Assembly (NCBI RefSeq): GCF_003343245.1
Contig: NZ_CP024901.1
Span: 1,612,001-1,676,000, forward strand
Reading direction: 5' to 3'
Length of the DNA stretch: 64,000 bases
Source of the DNA: Photorhabdus laumondii subsp. laumondii
GTDB lineage: Bacteria > Pseudomonadota > Gammaproteobacteria > Enterobacterales > Enterobacteriaceae
Numbering within the stretch: the stretch's first letter is position 1; each line of letters opens with the position of its first letter. Under the pieces are notes generated by a model, which ran no database searches, was not told where the DNA came from, and saw only the letters and a program-made list of their open reading frames with translations. Shown here in pieces: positions 53,332 through 63,722 of the stretch. A program made the translations under genes and the position numbers.

Positions 53332-53940
53332 ATGCAGAAGTATACTTTAACTAACATGTTGTCAGGATTGCGTTTTTTCATAATAAGTGGTGCATTGTTG
53401 CTGGCCGGTTGTACGGGGTCATCGGGTTTTTCATGGTCGGATTTGTCTCCTATTAGCTGGTTTGGTAGCCCCTTAAAAATCTCAGATCAGGGGGTGGGGG
53501 AAATAAATGCTCTGACAGCAATGAATGAAGAGGCAATAGAAAAGGGGTTGGATGGAAAGTACCACTTACGCAGTGGTATGGAAACAAAAAATGGCCAATT
53601 GGTGACAGTATTTCAAGCAATGGATAGTGATCAATTGAAGATAGCGTTATTTGGTCAGGCTGATGGAAAAGTCAATCGCATTGAAGTGTTGGATGAAGAT
53701 ATTAAAACCGTCTGGGGAACAAAGGTCGGCATGCCATTTTCGGCACTTTATAGCAAAGCATTTGATGTTTGCCGAAATGCGGTGAGTGAATCAGAGAAGA
53801 GCGCGATTGTCTGCGTATCCCCACAGAGCAAACATGTCAGTTATCTGTTTACAGGTAATTGGAATGGCCCTGAAGGCTTGATTCCTTCTGATGATGTACT
53901 GAAAAACTGGAAAGTGGAACGTATCATTTGGAAGCGATAA
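53332..53940 (+). CDS. yfeY: RpoE-regulated lipoprotein YfeY
   Basis: 202 residues. A signal with lipobox LLLAGCTGSS, then the YfeY pattern WSDLSPISWFGSPLKISDQG and a C-terminal IPSDDVLKNWKVERIIWKR. It is a membrane lipoprotein of unknown function near hemF-ypeA in E. coli too. Two cysteines in the mature part (VCRNAV, IVCVSP) may form a disulfide. Confidence 0.9.
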   Translation: MQKYTLTNMLSGLRFFIISGALLLAGCTGSSGFSWSDLSPISWFGSPLKISDQGVGEINALTAMNEEAIEKGLDGKYHLRSGMETKNGQLVTVFQAMDSDQLKIALFGQADGKVNRIEVLDEDIKTVWGTKVGMPFSALYSKAFDVCRNAVSESEKSAIVCVSPQSKHVSYLFTGNWNGPEGLIPSDDVLKNWKVERIIWKR

Positions 53941-54039
53941 AAATATCTGATTAAAAACATAAACTGAGTGGGTTTGGTGAATTTGATGTTCCTCTTGCGG
54001 AGCCGTAACAGGCCCGCATTTCTCATTTAAAAACCTTAT

Positions 54040-54166
54040 TATACCCAATAGATTTCAAGATGCATCGCGACGGCAAGGGAGCGAATCCCCGGGAGCATAG
54101 ATAACGATGTGACCGGGGTGAGTGAGTGCAGCCAACAAAGAGGCAACTTGAAAGATGACGGATATA
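54040..54166 (+). repeat. ERIC element 8 (127 bp), upstream of the cysPTWA operon
   Basis: Full-length copy, right end GGATATA; it sits 142 bp before cysP, in the region where the CysB-dependent promoter should be. Confidence 0.95.
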
Positions 54167-54307
54167 TTCCTGTCATCTTATTGCGTTTCATACTTTCTAA
54201 GTGCAATTTGGTATATTAAACGGCGATAGTTATCTACCCTGTTATAAATAAACTGGATACATTAGTCACTGGCGCGTTATTTGATGAAATAACGGATAAG
54301 GTGGAAA

Positions 54308-55330
54308 ATGAAAAAGTATTCAATAAAAAATACGATACTAAACGGACTGGTAGTAGTAACTTTATTAGGCAGCAGTCATGCCTTTGCTGTAGAGCTATTA
54401 AACAGCTCTTATGATGTTGCGCGTGAGTTATTTTCTGCATTGAATCCTGAATTTGAAAAACAGTGGAATGAGCAGTATCCACAAGATAAGTTGATAATCA
54501 AACAATCCCACGCTGGCTCCTCCAAACAAGCACTGGCAATTCTTCAAGGATTGCGGGCTGATGTGGTGACTTACAATCAGGTAACGGATGTGCAAATTTT
54601 GCATGATCGTGGCAATCTGATCTCGGCTGATTGGCAGAACCGCCTGCCAAATAGCAGTTCACCTTACTATTCCACGATGGCGTTTCTCGTGCGTAAAGGT
54701 AACCCCAAAAATATTCGTAATTGGGATGATTTAGTGCGTCAGGATGTCAAATTAGTCTTGCCAAACCCTAAAACCTCCGGTAATGGCCGTTATGCTTATT
54801 TGGCCGCTTGGGGGGTTATTCAACAGGAAAATGGTGGAGATCAGGGTAAAACTCGCGAATGGATGCAACGTTTCCTGAAAAATGTTGCTGTGTTTGATAC
54901 TGGTGGTCGCGGGGCAACAACGTCATTTATTGAGCGTGGTTTGGGCGATGTACTGATCAGTTTCGAATCTGAAGTGAACAACATTCGCAAGCAGTATGGT
55001 GAGGATAAATATGAAGTGCTCGTTCCACCGGTAGGTATTCTGGCGGAATTCCCTGTGGCTTGGATTGATAAGCATATTGCGAAAAACGGTACAGAGAAAG
55101 CGGCTAAAGCTTATCTGAATTATCTTTATAGCCCACAAGCACAGCAGATCATTACCAGTTTTAATTATCGTGTCAGTAATAAAAACGTGATGAATCAACA
55201 GAGAGCCCGTTTTCCAGCAACTAAGCTGTTTCGATTGGAAGATCAATTTGGTAGTTGGCCACAAGTGATGAAAACTCACTTTAATACTGGCGGTATACTG
55301 GACCAATTGCTGGCCGAGGGGCATAAGTAA
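54308..55330 (+). CDS. cysP: Thiosulfate/sulfate ABC transporter, periplasmic binding protein
   Basis: 340 residues with a signal peptide ([14 protein letters not shown]) and the CysP/Sbp pattern: [67 protein letters not shown]. The GGRGAT-type segment contributes to oxyanion binding. It delivers thiosulfate or sulfate to CysTWA. Its stop overlaps the cysT start by one base (TAATG). Confidence 0.96.
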   Translation: MKKYSIKNTILNGLVVVTLLGSSHAFAVELLNSSYDVARELFSALNPEFEKQWNEQYPQDKLIIKQSHAGSSKQALAILQGLRADVVTYNQVTDVQILHDRGNLISADWQNRLPNSSSPYYSTMAFLVRKGNPKNIRNWDDLVRQDVKLVLPNPKTSGNGRYAYLAAWGVIQQENGGDQGKTREWMQRFLKNVAVFDTGGRGATTSFIERGLGDVLISFESEVNNIRKQYGEDKYEVLVPPVGILAEFPVAWIDKHIAKNGTEKAAKAYLNYLYSPQAQQIITSFNYRVSNKNVMNQQRARFPATKLFRLEDQFGSWPQVMKTHFNTGGILDQLLAEGHK

Positions 55331-56163
55331 TGTTTTCGAGATCCAGTAAGCGAGTATTGCCTGGTTTTGGGTTGAGTTTAGGCAGTAGTTTGTTCTATAC
55401 CTGTTTGATTTTATTGTTACCCCTGAGTGCATTAGTTGTGCAGCTTTCCAGTATGACTTGGGAACAGTATTGGCAGGTGATTGCTAATCCCCAAGTTGTA
55501 GCAGCTTATAAAGTGACATTGCTAGCAGCAGCGGTTGCCAGCTTGTTTAATGCGGTGTTTGGTATGTTGATGGCATGGGTTTTAACCCGCTATCGTTTCC
55601 CAGGCCGTAGCTTATTGGATGGTTTGATGGATCTCCCTTTTGCGTTACCTACTGCGGTAGCGGGATTGACATTGGCAACGCTATTCTCTGTGAGTGGTTG
55701 GTATGGCTCTTTGCTTGGGCACTTTGATGTGAAAGTAGTAAATACTTGGTTGGGTATTGCGGTAGCGATGGCGTTTACAAGTCTGCCATTTGTAGTGCGA
55801 ACGATTCAGCCGGTACTTGAAGAGCTAGGGCCAGAATATGAAGAAGCAGCTCAAACATTAGGCGCTAATCGTTGGCAAACTTTCTGGCGGGTTGTATTGC
55901 CAGAATTATCTCCGGCTTTAATTGCCGGCACCGCACTCTCTTTTACCCGCAGCCTGGGGGAGTTTGGTGCAGTGATCTTTATTGCCGGTAACATTGCATG
56001 GCAGACAGAAGTGGTATCGCTGATGATTTTTATCCGCTTACAGGAGTTTGATTACCCCGCAGCCAGTGCTATCGCATCAGTTATATTGGCAATATCCCTG
56101 ATATTACTATTTAGCATTAATACTCTGCAAAGCCGCTTTGGTAGGCGGATTGGAGGGCATTAA
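55330..56163 (+). CDS. cysT: Sulfate/thiosulfate ABC transporter permease CysT (CysU)
   Basis: 277 residues with six membrane segments and the permease coupling motif EEAAQTLGANRWQTFWRVVLPEL (about residues 176-198). It forms the inner-membrane channel with CysW. Start and stop overlap cysP and cysW by one base, so translation is coupled. Confidence 0.96.
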   Translation: MFSRSSKRVLPGFGLSLGSSLFYTCLILLLPLSALVVQLSSMTWEQYWQVIANPQVVAAYKVTLLAAAVASLFNAVFGMLMAWVLTRYRFPGRSLLDGLMDLPFALPTAVAGLTLATLFSVSGWYGSLLGHFDVKVVNTWLGIAVAMAFTSLPFVVRTIQPVLEELGPEYEEAAQTLGANRWQTFWRVVLPELSPALIAGTALSFTRSLGEFGAVIFIAGNIAWQTEVVSLMIFIRLQEFDYPAASAIASVILAISLILLFSINTLQSRFGRRIGGH

Positions 56164-57008
56164 TGGTTGAATTATCTGAATCTTATGTAGCGCAACGACC
56201 ACCTGTAAATTGGGCGAAATGGACGTTGATCATAACAGGCGTATTGTTTTCAATCTTACTGTTAGTGATCCCGATTGTCTGGATATTTATGACTGCCTTT
56301 TCTAAAGGCGTTGAGATAGTCACTGAGAATCTTTTAGATCCTGATATGTTGCATGCCATCTGGTTAACGATACTGATCGCGTTAATTACCGTCCCGGTAA
56401 ACCTAATTTTTGGCGTCATGATTGCTTGGCTGGTAACGCGCTTTCAGTTTCCAGGGCGGCAATGTTTATTGACATTAATCGACATTCCGTTTGCTGTTTC
56501 GCCGGTCGTAGCTGGTTTGATCTACCTATTGTTTTATGGTTCGAATGGCTGGGCCGGAAGTTTGCTGGAACCCTATGATATCCAATTGATGTTTTCTTGG
56601 CCGGGGATGGCCTTAGTAACGATATTTGTGACTTGTCCTTTCGTTGTTCGAGAGCTGGTGCCGATGATGCTTAGTCAGGGGAGTCAGGAGGATGAAGCTG
56701 CAATTTTATTGGGGGCATCTGGTTGGAAAATGTTTTGGCGGGTGACATTACCTAATATCCGTTGGGCGTTGTTATATGGCGTGGTTTTGACCAATGCCCG
56801 GGCAATTGGTGAATTTGGTGCTGTCTCAGTGGTATCCGGTGCTATTCGTGGTGAAACTTACACATTGCCGTTGCAGGTTGAATTACTGCATCAAGATTAC
56901 AACACCGTAGGGGCATTTACTGCGGCGGCATTGTTAGCATTGATGGCAATTATCACTTTGATTGTTAAAAGTGCTTTGCAGTGGCGGTTAAGTCGCCAAC
57001 ATGGTTAA
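56163..57008 (+). CDS. cysW: Sulfate/thiosulfate ABC transporter permease CysW
   Basis: 281 residues, six membrane segments, with the coupling motif EDEAAILLGASGWKMFWRVT (about 177-196). Partner of CysT in the same complex. cysA follows 14 bp downstream. Confidence 0.96.
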   Translation: MVELSESYVAQRPPVNWAKWTLIITGVLFSILLLVIPIVWIFMTAFSKGVEIVTENLLDPDMLHAIWLTILIALITVPVNLIFGVMIAWLVTRFQFPGRQCLLTLIDIPFAVSPVVAGLIYLLFYGSNGWAGSLLEPYDIQLMFSWPGMALVTIFVTCPFVVRELVPMMLSQGSQEDEAAILLGASGWKMFWRVTLPNIRWALLYGVVLTNARAIGEFGAVSVVSGAIRGETYTLPLQVELLHQDYNTVGAFTAAALLALMAIITLIVKSALQWRLSRQHG

Positions 57009-57022
57009 GGTAGGAGCAGAAT

Positions 57023-58111
57023 ATGAGTATTGAAATTAACAATATTAGTAAATATTTTGGTCGGACTCAGGTTCTGAGCGATATCACTCTGAATGTTTTT
57101 TCTGGAGAAATGGTTGCTCTGCTTGGTCCGTCAGGCTCCGGTAAAACAACCTTGTTGAGGATTATTGCTGGTCTGGAACAACAAACCGCGGGGAAGTTGA
57201 GTTTCCATGGGCAAGATGTTAGCCGTATGCATGCTAAAGATCGGCAAGTTGGATTCGTATTTCAGCATTATGCACTGTTTCGGCATATGACCGTGTTTGA
57301 TAATGTTGCTTTTGGATTGACAGTACTGCCACGACGTAGGCGTCCGAATATGGCGGCTATCCGCCGTAAGGTGATGGAGTTGCTGGAAATGGTGCAATTG
57401 ACGCATTTTGCTGAACGTTATCCATCGCAACTTTCTGGTGGACAAAAACAGCGGGTGGCGTTGGCAAGAGCATTGGCTGTTGAACCACAAATTCTATTAC
57501 TCGATGAGCCATTTGGTGCACTGGATGCTCAGGTAAGAATGGAGTTACGCCGTTGGCTACGCCAGCTCCATGAAGAGCTTAAATTTACCAGCGTCTTTGT
57601 CACTCACGATCAGGAAGAAGCGATGGAAGTGGCTGACCGGGTTGTTGTTATGAGACAAGGGAATATTGAACAGGTAGGTACGCCACAAGAGGTATGGCGT
57701 TATCCGGCAAGCCGTTTTGTGATGGAGTTCTTGGGTGAGGTCAATCATTTTAGTGGAGAAATTAAAGGCTCTCAGTTGTTGATTGGCGGACAGCACTTGC
57801 CTCTCAATGTGACGCCAATCCATCAGGGGAATGTTGATGTATTCTTGCGTCCGTGGGATATCATGATGAACTCGCAACCGACACTTTCCAGTCCATTGCC
57901 GGTACAGGTGACCGAGGTCAGTCCTAGAGGGCATTTCTGGCAGCTTTCGGTTCAGCCCCTAGGCTGGCATCATGAATCGGTTGCTGTTGTTTGGTTTGAT
58001 GAAACTTCAGTACCCACAAGAGGAAATCGTTATTTTATTGGTGGCACTGAGGCGCGTTTATATGCGGGTGATAAACAATTGCAAACACTAAGTTTAGCCC
58101 AAACGGCCTGA
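57023..58111 (+). CDS. cysA: Sulfate/thiosulfate ABC transporter ATPase
   Basis: 362 residues. Walker [10 protein letters not shown] (about residues 35-43), ABC signature LSGGQKQR, Walker [13 protein letters not shown] and switch His in [15 protein letters not shown]; the C-terminal regulatory domain is of the TOBE type. It powers CysPTW. A ribosome binding site (AGGAGCAG) precedes the ATG. Confidence 0.97.
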   Translation: MSIEINNISKYFGRTQVLSDITLNVFSGEMVALLGPSGSGKTTLLRIIAGLEQQTAGKLSFHGQDVSRMHAKDRQVGFVFQHYALFRHMTVFDNVAFGLTVLPRRRRPNMAAIRRKVMELLEMVQLTHFAERYPSQLSGGQKQRVALARALAVEPQILLLDEPFGALDAQVRMELRRWLRQLHEELKFTSVFVTHDQEEAMEVADRVVVMRQGNIEQVGTPQEVWRYPASRFVMEFLGEVNHFSGEIKGSQLLIGGQHLPLNVTPIHQGNVDVFLRPWDIMMNSQPTLSSPLPVQVTEVSPRGHFWQLSVQPLGWHHESVAVVWFDETSVPTRGNRYFIGGTEARLYAGDKQLQTLSLAQTA

Positions 58112-58140
58112 TAATTATTTAGATTTGGTTGGTACCATTT

Positions 58141-58176
58141 TGCTCATCTCCTTACCGTCAGGGATGGGCATTTTTT
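58141..58176 (+). terminator. Terminator after cysA
   Basis: TGCTCATC pairs with GATGGGCA (one G-T pair) and is followed by TTTTTTATTT. It separates cysA from cysM. Confidence 0.8.
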
Positions 58177-58249
58177 ATTTAAAGTCTTGCGATATATTCC
58201 TGAATATGGTTATTTCGCTTTTCTATTAAATAAAATTTGGGTAATAGCT

Positions 58250-59131
58250 GTGGCAAGCTTGGAACATTTTATAGGTAACACCCCGCTGGTAAAATTACAA
58301 CGAATCACCGATAAGCTAGGGGGGGAAATATGGGTGAAGCTTGAAGGTAATAATCCGGCAGGCTCGATAAAGGACAGAACAGCGCTATCAATGATTCAGC
58401 AAGCTGAATTGCGCGGTGAAATTTCTCCCGGTGACGTATTAATTGAAGCCACTAGCGGAAATACGGGTATTGCGTTAGCAATGATTGCCGCAGTGAAAGG
58501 TTATCACCTTAAATTACTGATGCCTGATAATATGAGCCTTGAGCGTCAGGCTTCTATGCGAGCTTATGGTGCAGAACTGATTTTAGTGAGTAGAGCAATG
58601 GGCATGGAAGGTGCACGTGATTTAGCTCAGCAAATGGAGCGTAATGGTGAAGGTAAAGTTCTTGATCAATTCAATAACCCAGATAATCCTTTAGCGCATT
58701 TTACGACGACAGGGCCGGAAATTTGGCAGCAGACGCAAGGGCGTATTACACATTTTGTTTCCAGTATGGGAACGACGGGAACCATTACCGGTGTTAGCCG
58801 CTATTTAAAAAGCCAGTCTAATCGTGTACAGATTATTGGCTTACAACCGGCGGAGAATAGCCATATTCCCGGTATTCGCCGTTGGTCGCCGGCTTATTTG
58901 CCTGGCATTTTCCGCAAGGAGCTAGTTGATCAAGTGCTGGATATCACTCAGAAAGAAGCTGAAGATACCATGCGTTTATTAGCTCAGAAAGAAGGGATTT
59001 TCTGTGGAGTTAGTTCCGGCGGTGCTGTTGCTGGAGCATTAAGTATTGCAGCACAAAATCCAGGTTCTGTTATTGTTACCATTATTTGCGATCGTGGTGA
59101 TAGATATCTTTCTACCGGAGTATTTAATTAA
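58250..59131 (+). CDS. cysM: Cysteine synthase B (O-acetylserine sulfhydrylase B)
   Basis: GTG at 58250 gives MASLEHFIGNTPLVKL and 293 residues, the family length; the frame open from 58187 lacks a good start. PLP lysine in PAGSIKDRTALSM, substrate loop [10 protein letters not shown], and the phosphate loop SSMGTTGTITG are visible. CysM can use thiosulfate as well as sulfide, fitting its position after the thiosulfate transporter genes. Confidence 0.95.
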   Translation: MASLEHFIGNTPLVKLQRITDKLGGEIWVKLEGNNPAGSIKDRTALSMIQQAELRGEISPGDVLIEATSGNTGIALAMIAAVKGYHLKLLMPDNMSLERQASMRAYGAELILVSRAMGMEGARDLAQQMERNGEGKVLDQFNNPDNPLAHFTTTGPEIWQQTQGRITHFVSSMGTTGTITGVSRYLKSQSNRVQIIGLQPAENSHIPGIRRWSPAYLPGIFRKELVDQVLDITQKEAEDTMRLLAQKEGIFCGVSSGGAVAGALSIAAQNPGSVIVTIICDRGDRYLSTGVFN

Positions 59132-59145
59132 TCAGGTTATATATT

Positions 59146-59273
59146 TATACCCTATGGATTTCAAGACTGCATCGCGACGGCAAGGGAGTGAATCCCCGGA
59201 AGCATAGGCAACTATGTGACCGGGGTGAGTGAGTGCAGCCAACAAAGAGGCAACTTGAAGGATAACGGGTATA
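59146..59273 (+). repeat. ERIC element 9 (128 bp)
   Basis: Full-length copy with one additional base near the left end, between cysM and crr. Confidence 0.95.
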
Positions 59274-59303
59274 AATAGAAAACGATATTAATTGAATATA
59301 AGG

Positions 59304-59340
59304 GATAAAAAAACAGCCGTGATTGTCGGCCGTTTTTTAA
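59304..59340. terminator. Terminator after crr
   Basis: ACAGCCG and CGGCCGT form a stem (one G-T pair) with a 7-base loop. A runs on one side and TTTTTT on the other allow use in both directions; on the minus strand it ends the pts transcript. Confidence 0.85.
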
Positions 59341-59373
59341 TATGAAAATGGAATTGTAACAGTTAAAATGTTG

Positions 59374-59883
59374 CTACTTTTTAATACGCATAATGGGTGT
59401 TTCACCAACAGTGACAGAACCACTCAACTTGGATAACTCTTTAATTTCATCCATGTTGGAAATAACAACAGGTGTCAGGGTCGATTTTGCTCTCTCTTCA
59501 AGGAATTTAAGATCGAATTCCAAAACTAAATCACCTTTTTGTACACGCTGACCTTCTTCAGCAATACGTTTAAAGCCTTCACCTTTAAGCTCAACCGTAT
59601 CAATACCAAAATGGACAAATAGCTCAATACCGCTGTCCGATTCGATAGAAAATGCATGGTTGGTTTCAAATATTTTGCCGATGGTTCCATCAACTGGTGC
59701 AACTATCTTGTTGCCGGCAGGTTTTATAGCGATACCGTCGCCGACAATTTTCTCGGCGAAGACAACATCTGGAACATCTTCAATATTGACAATCTCACCA
59801 GATAAAGGTGCGATAATTTCAATAGTGCCGCTGTTTTTTTTATCATCTGAAACTAGAGATTTCAGTTTATCAAACAGACCCAT
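59374..59883 (-). CDS. crr: PTS glucose-specific enzyme IIA (EIIA-Glc)
   Basis: 169 residues, the usual size. The phosphate-accepting His91 lies in [15 protein letters not shown] and His76 in ETNHAFSI supports transfer. EIIA-Glc passes phosphate from HPr to glucose transporters and controls adenylate cyclase and inducer exclusion. Third gene of the ptsH-ptsI-crr order, 48 bp after ptsI. Confidence 0.97.
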   Translation of the reverse strand: MGLFDKLKSLVSDDKKNSGTIEIIAPLSGEIVNIEDVPDVVFAEKIVGDGIAIKPAGNKIVAPVDGTIGKIFETNHAFSIESDSGIELFVHFGIDTVELKGEGFKRIAEEGQRVQKGDLVLEFDLKFLEERAKSTLTPVVISNMDEIKELSKLSGSVTVGETPIMRIKK

Positions 59884-59931
59884 GAATCTTCTCCTAATTG
59901 TTTATACTGGACCGCGTTTTAACCGATATTG

Positions 59932-61659
59932 TTAGCAAAGTGTTTTTTCTTTGATGAAGGTATCAACCAATGCTATCAACCCCTTAGCGGTAGACTGAGA
60001 AAGGGCTTGCTCAGCTAGCGCTTTTGCATCTTCGTAACGCGTATTACGAATGATTTTCTTGATGCGGGGAATAGAAATCGCACTCATACTAAACTCATCC
60101 AGCCCCATGCCTAATAGCAACAAGGTAGCACGTTCATCACCTGCAAGCTCGCCACACATCCCCGTCCATTTACCTTCAGCGTGTGAAGCATCGATGGTTT
60201 GCTTAATCAGGCTCAATACTGCTGGTAGCATCGGGTTATAAAGATGAGAAATCAACTCGTTACCGCGGTCTACAGCTAGAGTATACTGAGTTAGATCGTT
60301 TGTCCCAATACTGAAAAAGTCAACTTCTTTTGCCAGGTGATGAGCAATAACTGCTGAAGCTGGTGTTTCTATCATCACTCCCACTTCGATTGCTTCATCG
60401 AATTTTTTACCTTCTTCGCGAAGCTGGCCTTTCAGCAATTCAAGTTCTACTTTCAGCTCTTGTACTTCTTCTACAGAAATAATCATTGGAAACATAATAC
60501 GTAATTTACCGAAAGCAGATGCACGTAAGATAGCACGTAACTGAGAATGTAAGATCTCTTTTCGATCAAGGCAAATACGAATTGCACGCCAACCAAGGAA
60601 TGGATTCTCTTCTTTCGGTAGATTCATATAGGGCAGATTTTTATCACCACCGATATCCATCGTACGTATAATAACCGCTTGGCTGCCTATTGCTTCGGCC
60701 ACGGCTTTATAAGCTTGGAATTGTTCTTCTTCTGTTGGCAGTGCATCACGATCCATAAACAGAAATTCTGTACGGTATAAACCGACACCTTCGGCACCAT
60801 TACGTTCAGCGCCGATCACATCACGGACGGTACCGATATTGGCACAGACTTCAACTTGATGACCATCAAGAGTCATTGCCGGGAGATCTTTCAACTTTGC
60901 AAGTTCAGCTTTTTCTGACAGATATTCGTTTTTGGTCTTTTTAAGCTGTTCAATTTCTGCATCAGACGGGTTGATGTAAATATGGTTATTTACTGCGTCC
61001 AGAATTAGGTAATCACCATTCTGGATTGTCGTCGTCGCTTGAGTGGTACCCACGATCGCTGGCAGTTCAAGAGAGCGGGCCATGATTGACGTGTGGGAAG
61101 TTCGGCCACCTAAATCGGTAATAAAGCCGAGTACTTTTTCCAGATTGAGTTGTGCGGTTTCAGATGGAGTCAAATCGTTGGCAACCAGAATGACTTCTTC
61201 TGAAATGGAGCCAAGATCAACAATGGGTATACCGAGAATGTTTTTCAGCAAGCGTTTCCCGATATCACGCACGTCTGTGGCACGTTCTTTCAGGTATTCA
61301 TCATCTAATTCTTCAAGGGCTTGGGCCTGGGTTTCAATAACAGAATAAACCGCGGCATCTGAGGTTTTTAAATCGTTTTTGATTAACGCAATAATTTCTT
61401 GCTCAAGTTCTTCATCTTCCAATAGCATGATATGCCCTTCGAAGATTTCAGCTTTTTCTTCTCCGAGGTTTTTTGCTGCTATGTTCTTGATGATTTCTAG
61501 CTGAGATGAGGCTTTTTCACGACCTTGCTTGAAATAGGAAATTTCTTGTTCGATTTGCTCTTGGCTAATTTTTTTCTGATTGATAATGATTGAGTCTTCT
61601 TTCAGTAATAGTGCTTTACCGAAAGCAATGCCTGGTGATACTAATATGCCTGAAATCAT
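59932..61659 (-). CDS. ptsI: PTS enzyme I (phosphoenolpyruvate-protein phosphotransferase)
   Basis: 575 residues, as in E. coli. The phospho-histidine is in [13 protein letters not shown] (about residue 189) and the PEP-binding site in [19 protein letters not shown] with [10 protein letters not shown] before it. It takes phosphate from PEP and gives it to HPr. A long ptsH-ptsI gap of 184 bp carries a hairpin (see 61745). Confidence 0.97.
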   Translation of the reverse strand: MISGILVSPGIAFGKALLLKEDSIIINQKKISQEQIEQEISYFKQGREKASSQLEIIKNIAAKNLGEEKAEIFEGHIMLLEDEELEQEIIALIKNDLKTSDAAVYSVIETQAQALEELDDEYLKERATDVRDIGKRLLKNILGIPIVDLGSISEEVILVANDLTPSETAQLNLEKVLGFITDLGGRTSHTSIMARSLELPAIVGTTQATTTIQNGDYLILDAVNNHIYINPSDAEIEQLKKTKNEYLSEKAELAKLKDLPAMTLDGHQVEVCANIGTVRDVIGAERNGAEGVGLYRTEFLFMDRDALPTEEEQFQAYKAVAEAIGSQAVIIRTMDIGGDKNLPYMNLPKEENPFLGWRAIRICLDRKEILHSQLRAILRASAFGKLRIMFPMIISVEEVQELKVELELLKGQLREEGKKFDEAIEVGVMIETPASAVIAHHLAKEVDFFSIGTNDLTQYTLAVDRGNELISHLYNPMLPAVLSLIKQTIDASHAEGKWTGMCGELAGDERATLLLLGMGLDEFSMSAISIPRIKKIIRNTRYEDAKALAEQALSQSTAKGLIALVDTFIKEKTLC

Positions 61660-61744
61660 GATGTTACCTAACTACTAATAATTATTCTTTAAAGAGCCAG
61701 CCCACAGATGGTCTGCTGTTTTAGGGCATGCATTTAAACTGATA

Positions 61745-61770
61745 TCCCCAGATAAAAGTTTATCCGGGGA
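61745..61770 (-). promoter_or_regulatory. Stem-loop in the ptsH-ptsI gap
   Basis: TCCCCAGATAAA pairs with TTTATCCGGGGA: 12-bp stem with one mismatch and a two-base loop. It lies 86 bp upstream of the ptsI start, with no T tract on the exit side. It may protect the ptsH end of the mRNA from decay, giving more HPr than enzyme I. Confidence 0.55.
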
Positions 61771-61843
61771 TGAGGAACGGCTAAGTGAATACCTGTCTAT
61801 TCACAATCTCTAAATCTTGACTGGCTTTACGGTTAATGGAAAG

Positions 61844-62101
61844 TTATTCCAGTTCTGCCATCAACTTAACCAGATGCTCGATTGCTTTTTGCTCATCTTC
61901 ACCTTCAGCAGAAATGGTCACTACAGTGCCTTGAGTGAGTCCCAAAGTTTGTAGCTTAAATAGGCTTTTGGCACTGGCAGTTTTACCACCGGAAGTCAGA
62001 GTAATGTCGGAGGCGAAACTTTTGGCTTCTTTAACAAACTGTGCAGCGGGACGGGTGTGTAGGCCATTTGGTGCAGTAATAGTGACTTCTTGCTGGAACA
62101 T
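61844..62101 (-). CDS. ptsH: PTS phosphocarrier protein HPr
   Basis: 85 residues. His15 in [14 protein letters not shown] is the phosphorylation site, and Ser46 (KSLFKLQ) is conserved. GAGGAAACGTT is the ribosome binding site. First gene of the pts group; its promoter lies in the following gap. Confidence 0.97.
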   Translation of the reverse strand: MFQQEVTITAPNGLHTRPAAQFVKEAKSFASDITLTSGGKTASAKSLFKLQTLGLTQGTVVTISAEGEDEQKAIEHLVKLMAELE

Positions 62102-62590
62102 AACGTTTCCTCAATAACTTAGATTTTTGCTATGTAAGTTAAGAACTTGTCATGGACAAATTTTAACTTGAGTGTTTATTCACTGCCTATCCCATTTAAG
62201 ACGATTTTATTTACCTAAAGAGCGAACTGAGTAATGTTCTGGCAAAAGCGATAAATAGCTCTTGAACGTTCTTTAGTACGGCCCGTAAGTTCCGGGTCAT
62301 GTGTGCTGTCTGTATTCACTTTTACTGGTTAAGAATGAACAGCACTAACGACGTCTACTGAGATAGGCTCTCAGGTTGATAATGTAATAAAAATTTTTAT
62401 TCATTATCAGAAAAATTGTTCTTTCCGATGCTTCTGATTGATAGTTTGAAGTAAAGATAGATCGCGGAACTACTTAACTGAAACTACTACTTCTGCTAAT
62501 TAATTTCGAGCATCGAAATAATTATTATTGGTTAAATACTAGACCCATTGTAAGAAATCATCTGGCAAAGTGTAAAAGTTTGATCTACCA
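62102..62590. other. Non-coding control region upstream of ptsH
   Basis: About 490 bases without a gene, AT-rich. It should hold the pts promoters. I see no hexamer pair or CRP site that I can assign with confidence. Confidence 0.5.
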
Positions 62591-62595
62591 CACAG

Positions 62596-62620
62596 AAAAA
62601 GCACCATTCAGGTGCTTTTT
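62596..62620. terminator. Terminator after cysK
   Basis: GCACC/GGTGC with flanking A5/T5 runs gives a 10-bp stem and a 5-base loop, usable on both strands. It is 35 bp after the cysK stop. Confidence 0.85.
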
Positions 62621-62654
62621 TATCAATAAATCTAAGTAACTTACTTAAAAACTT

Positions 62655-63608
62655 TTATTCATCAGACAAGTCAGCAAACAGTACACTGCTTAGATAACGT
62701 TCACCTGATGAAGCCAGAATGACGACGATATTTTTATCTTTATATTCTGGTTCCTGAGAAAGTTTCACCGCTGCTGCAACGGCGGCTCCAGAGGAGATAC
62801 CTGCCAGAATGCCCTCTTTTACCATGATTTCACGTGCGGTTTTGATAGCTTCCTCACTGCTGATTTTGAAAACGCGATCAACCAGTGTCAAATCAAGGTT
62901 ATCTGGAATGAAACCTGCACCAATACCTTGAATCTTATGGGGACCCGGTTTCACTTCTTCACCGGCCAGAGTCTGGCTGATGACGGGTGATTCTTCCGGC
63001 TCTACAGCAACCGTGGTGATATTTTTACCTTTGGTGTTTTTCAGGTAACGGGCAACCCCTGTTAATGTACCGCCAGTCCCTACACCGGTAACAAATACAT
63101 CTACTTCACCGTCTGTGTCTTCCCAGATTTCCGGGCCTGTGGTTTTTTCATGGATTTCCGGGTTTGCCGGATTGCTAAACTGTTGCAGGATAATATAACG
63201 ATCGGGATCGCTAGCTTTAATCTCGTTAGCTTTCTCAATGGCACCCTTCATACCTTTAGCGCCTTCCGTCAGCACCAGTTGCGCTCCCAATGCTTTCAAT
63301 AGCTTGCGGCGCTCAATACTCATGGTTTCTGGCATAGTCAGCGTTAATTTGTAGCCCCGAGCGGCGGCAACATAAGCAAGGGCTATCCCGGTATTACCGC
63401 TGGTAGGTTCTACCAACTCTTTCCCGGGTTGTAGGATACCGTGTTTTTCAGCATCCCAAATCATGTTGGAACCAATGCGACATTTTACACTAAAACTTGG
63501 GTTACGGGATTCTACTTTTGCCAGAATACGCCCATTGCCAAAGTGTTTTAGGCGAATTAACGGGGTACGACCAATAGTCAAAGAATTATCTTCGTAAATT
63601 TTATTCAT
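62655..63608 (-). CDS. cysK: Cysteine synthase A (O-acetylserine sulfhydrylase A)
   Basis: 317 residues with [13 protein letters not shown] (PLP lysine), [15 protein letters not shown] and the phosphate loop [16 protein letters not shown]. It makes cysteine from O-acetylserine and sulfide. It lies beside cysZ, as in E. coli, and close to the pts genes. Confidence 0.97.
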   Translation of the reverse strand: MNKIYEDNSLTIGRTPLIRLKHFGNGRILAKVESRNPSFSVKCRIGSNMIWDAEKHGILQPGKELVEPTSGNTGIALAYVAAARGYKLTLTMPETMSIERRKLLKALGAQLVLTEGAKGMKGAIEKANEIKASDPDRYIILQQFSNPANPEIHEKTTGPEIWEDTDGEVDVFVTGVGTGGTLTGVARYLKNTKGKNITTVAVEPEESPVISQTLAGEEVKPGPHKIQGIGAGFIPDNLDLTLVDRVFKISSEEAIKTAREIMVKEGILAGISSGAAVAAAVKLSQEPEYKDKNIVVILASSGERYLSSVLFADLSDE

Positions 63609-63722
63609 ACTCGTCTTTCAACTCCCTTTAGTGATATCCGATCAACAATACGCCAACAACCGGTTAATGGAAATATAACTTAAATATATTTTTATTGTCT
63701 AAAAGGATACCTTAAATGAATA

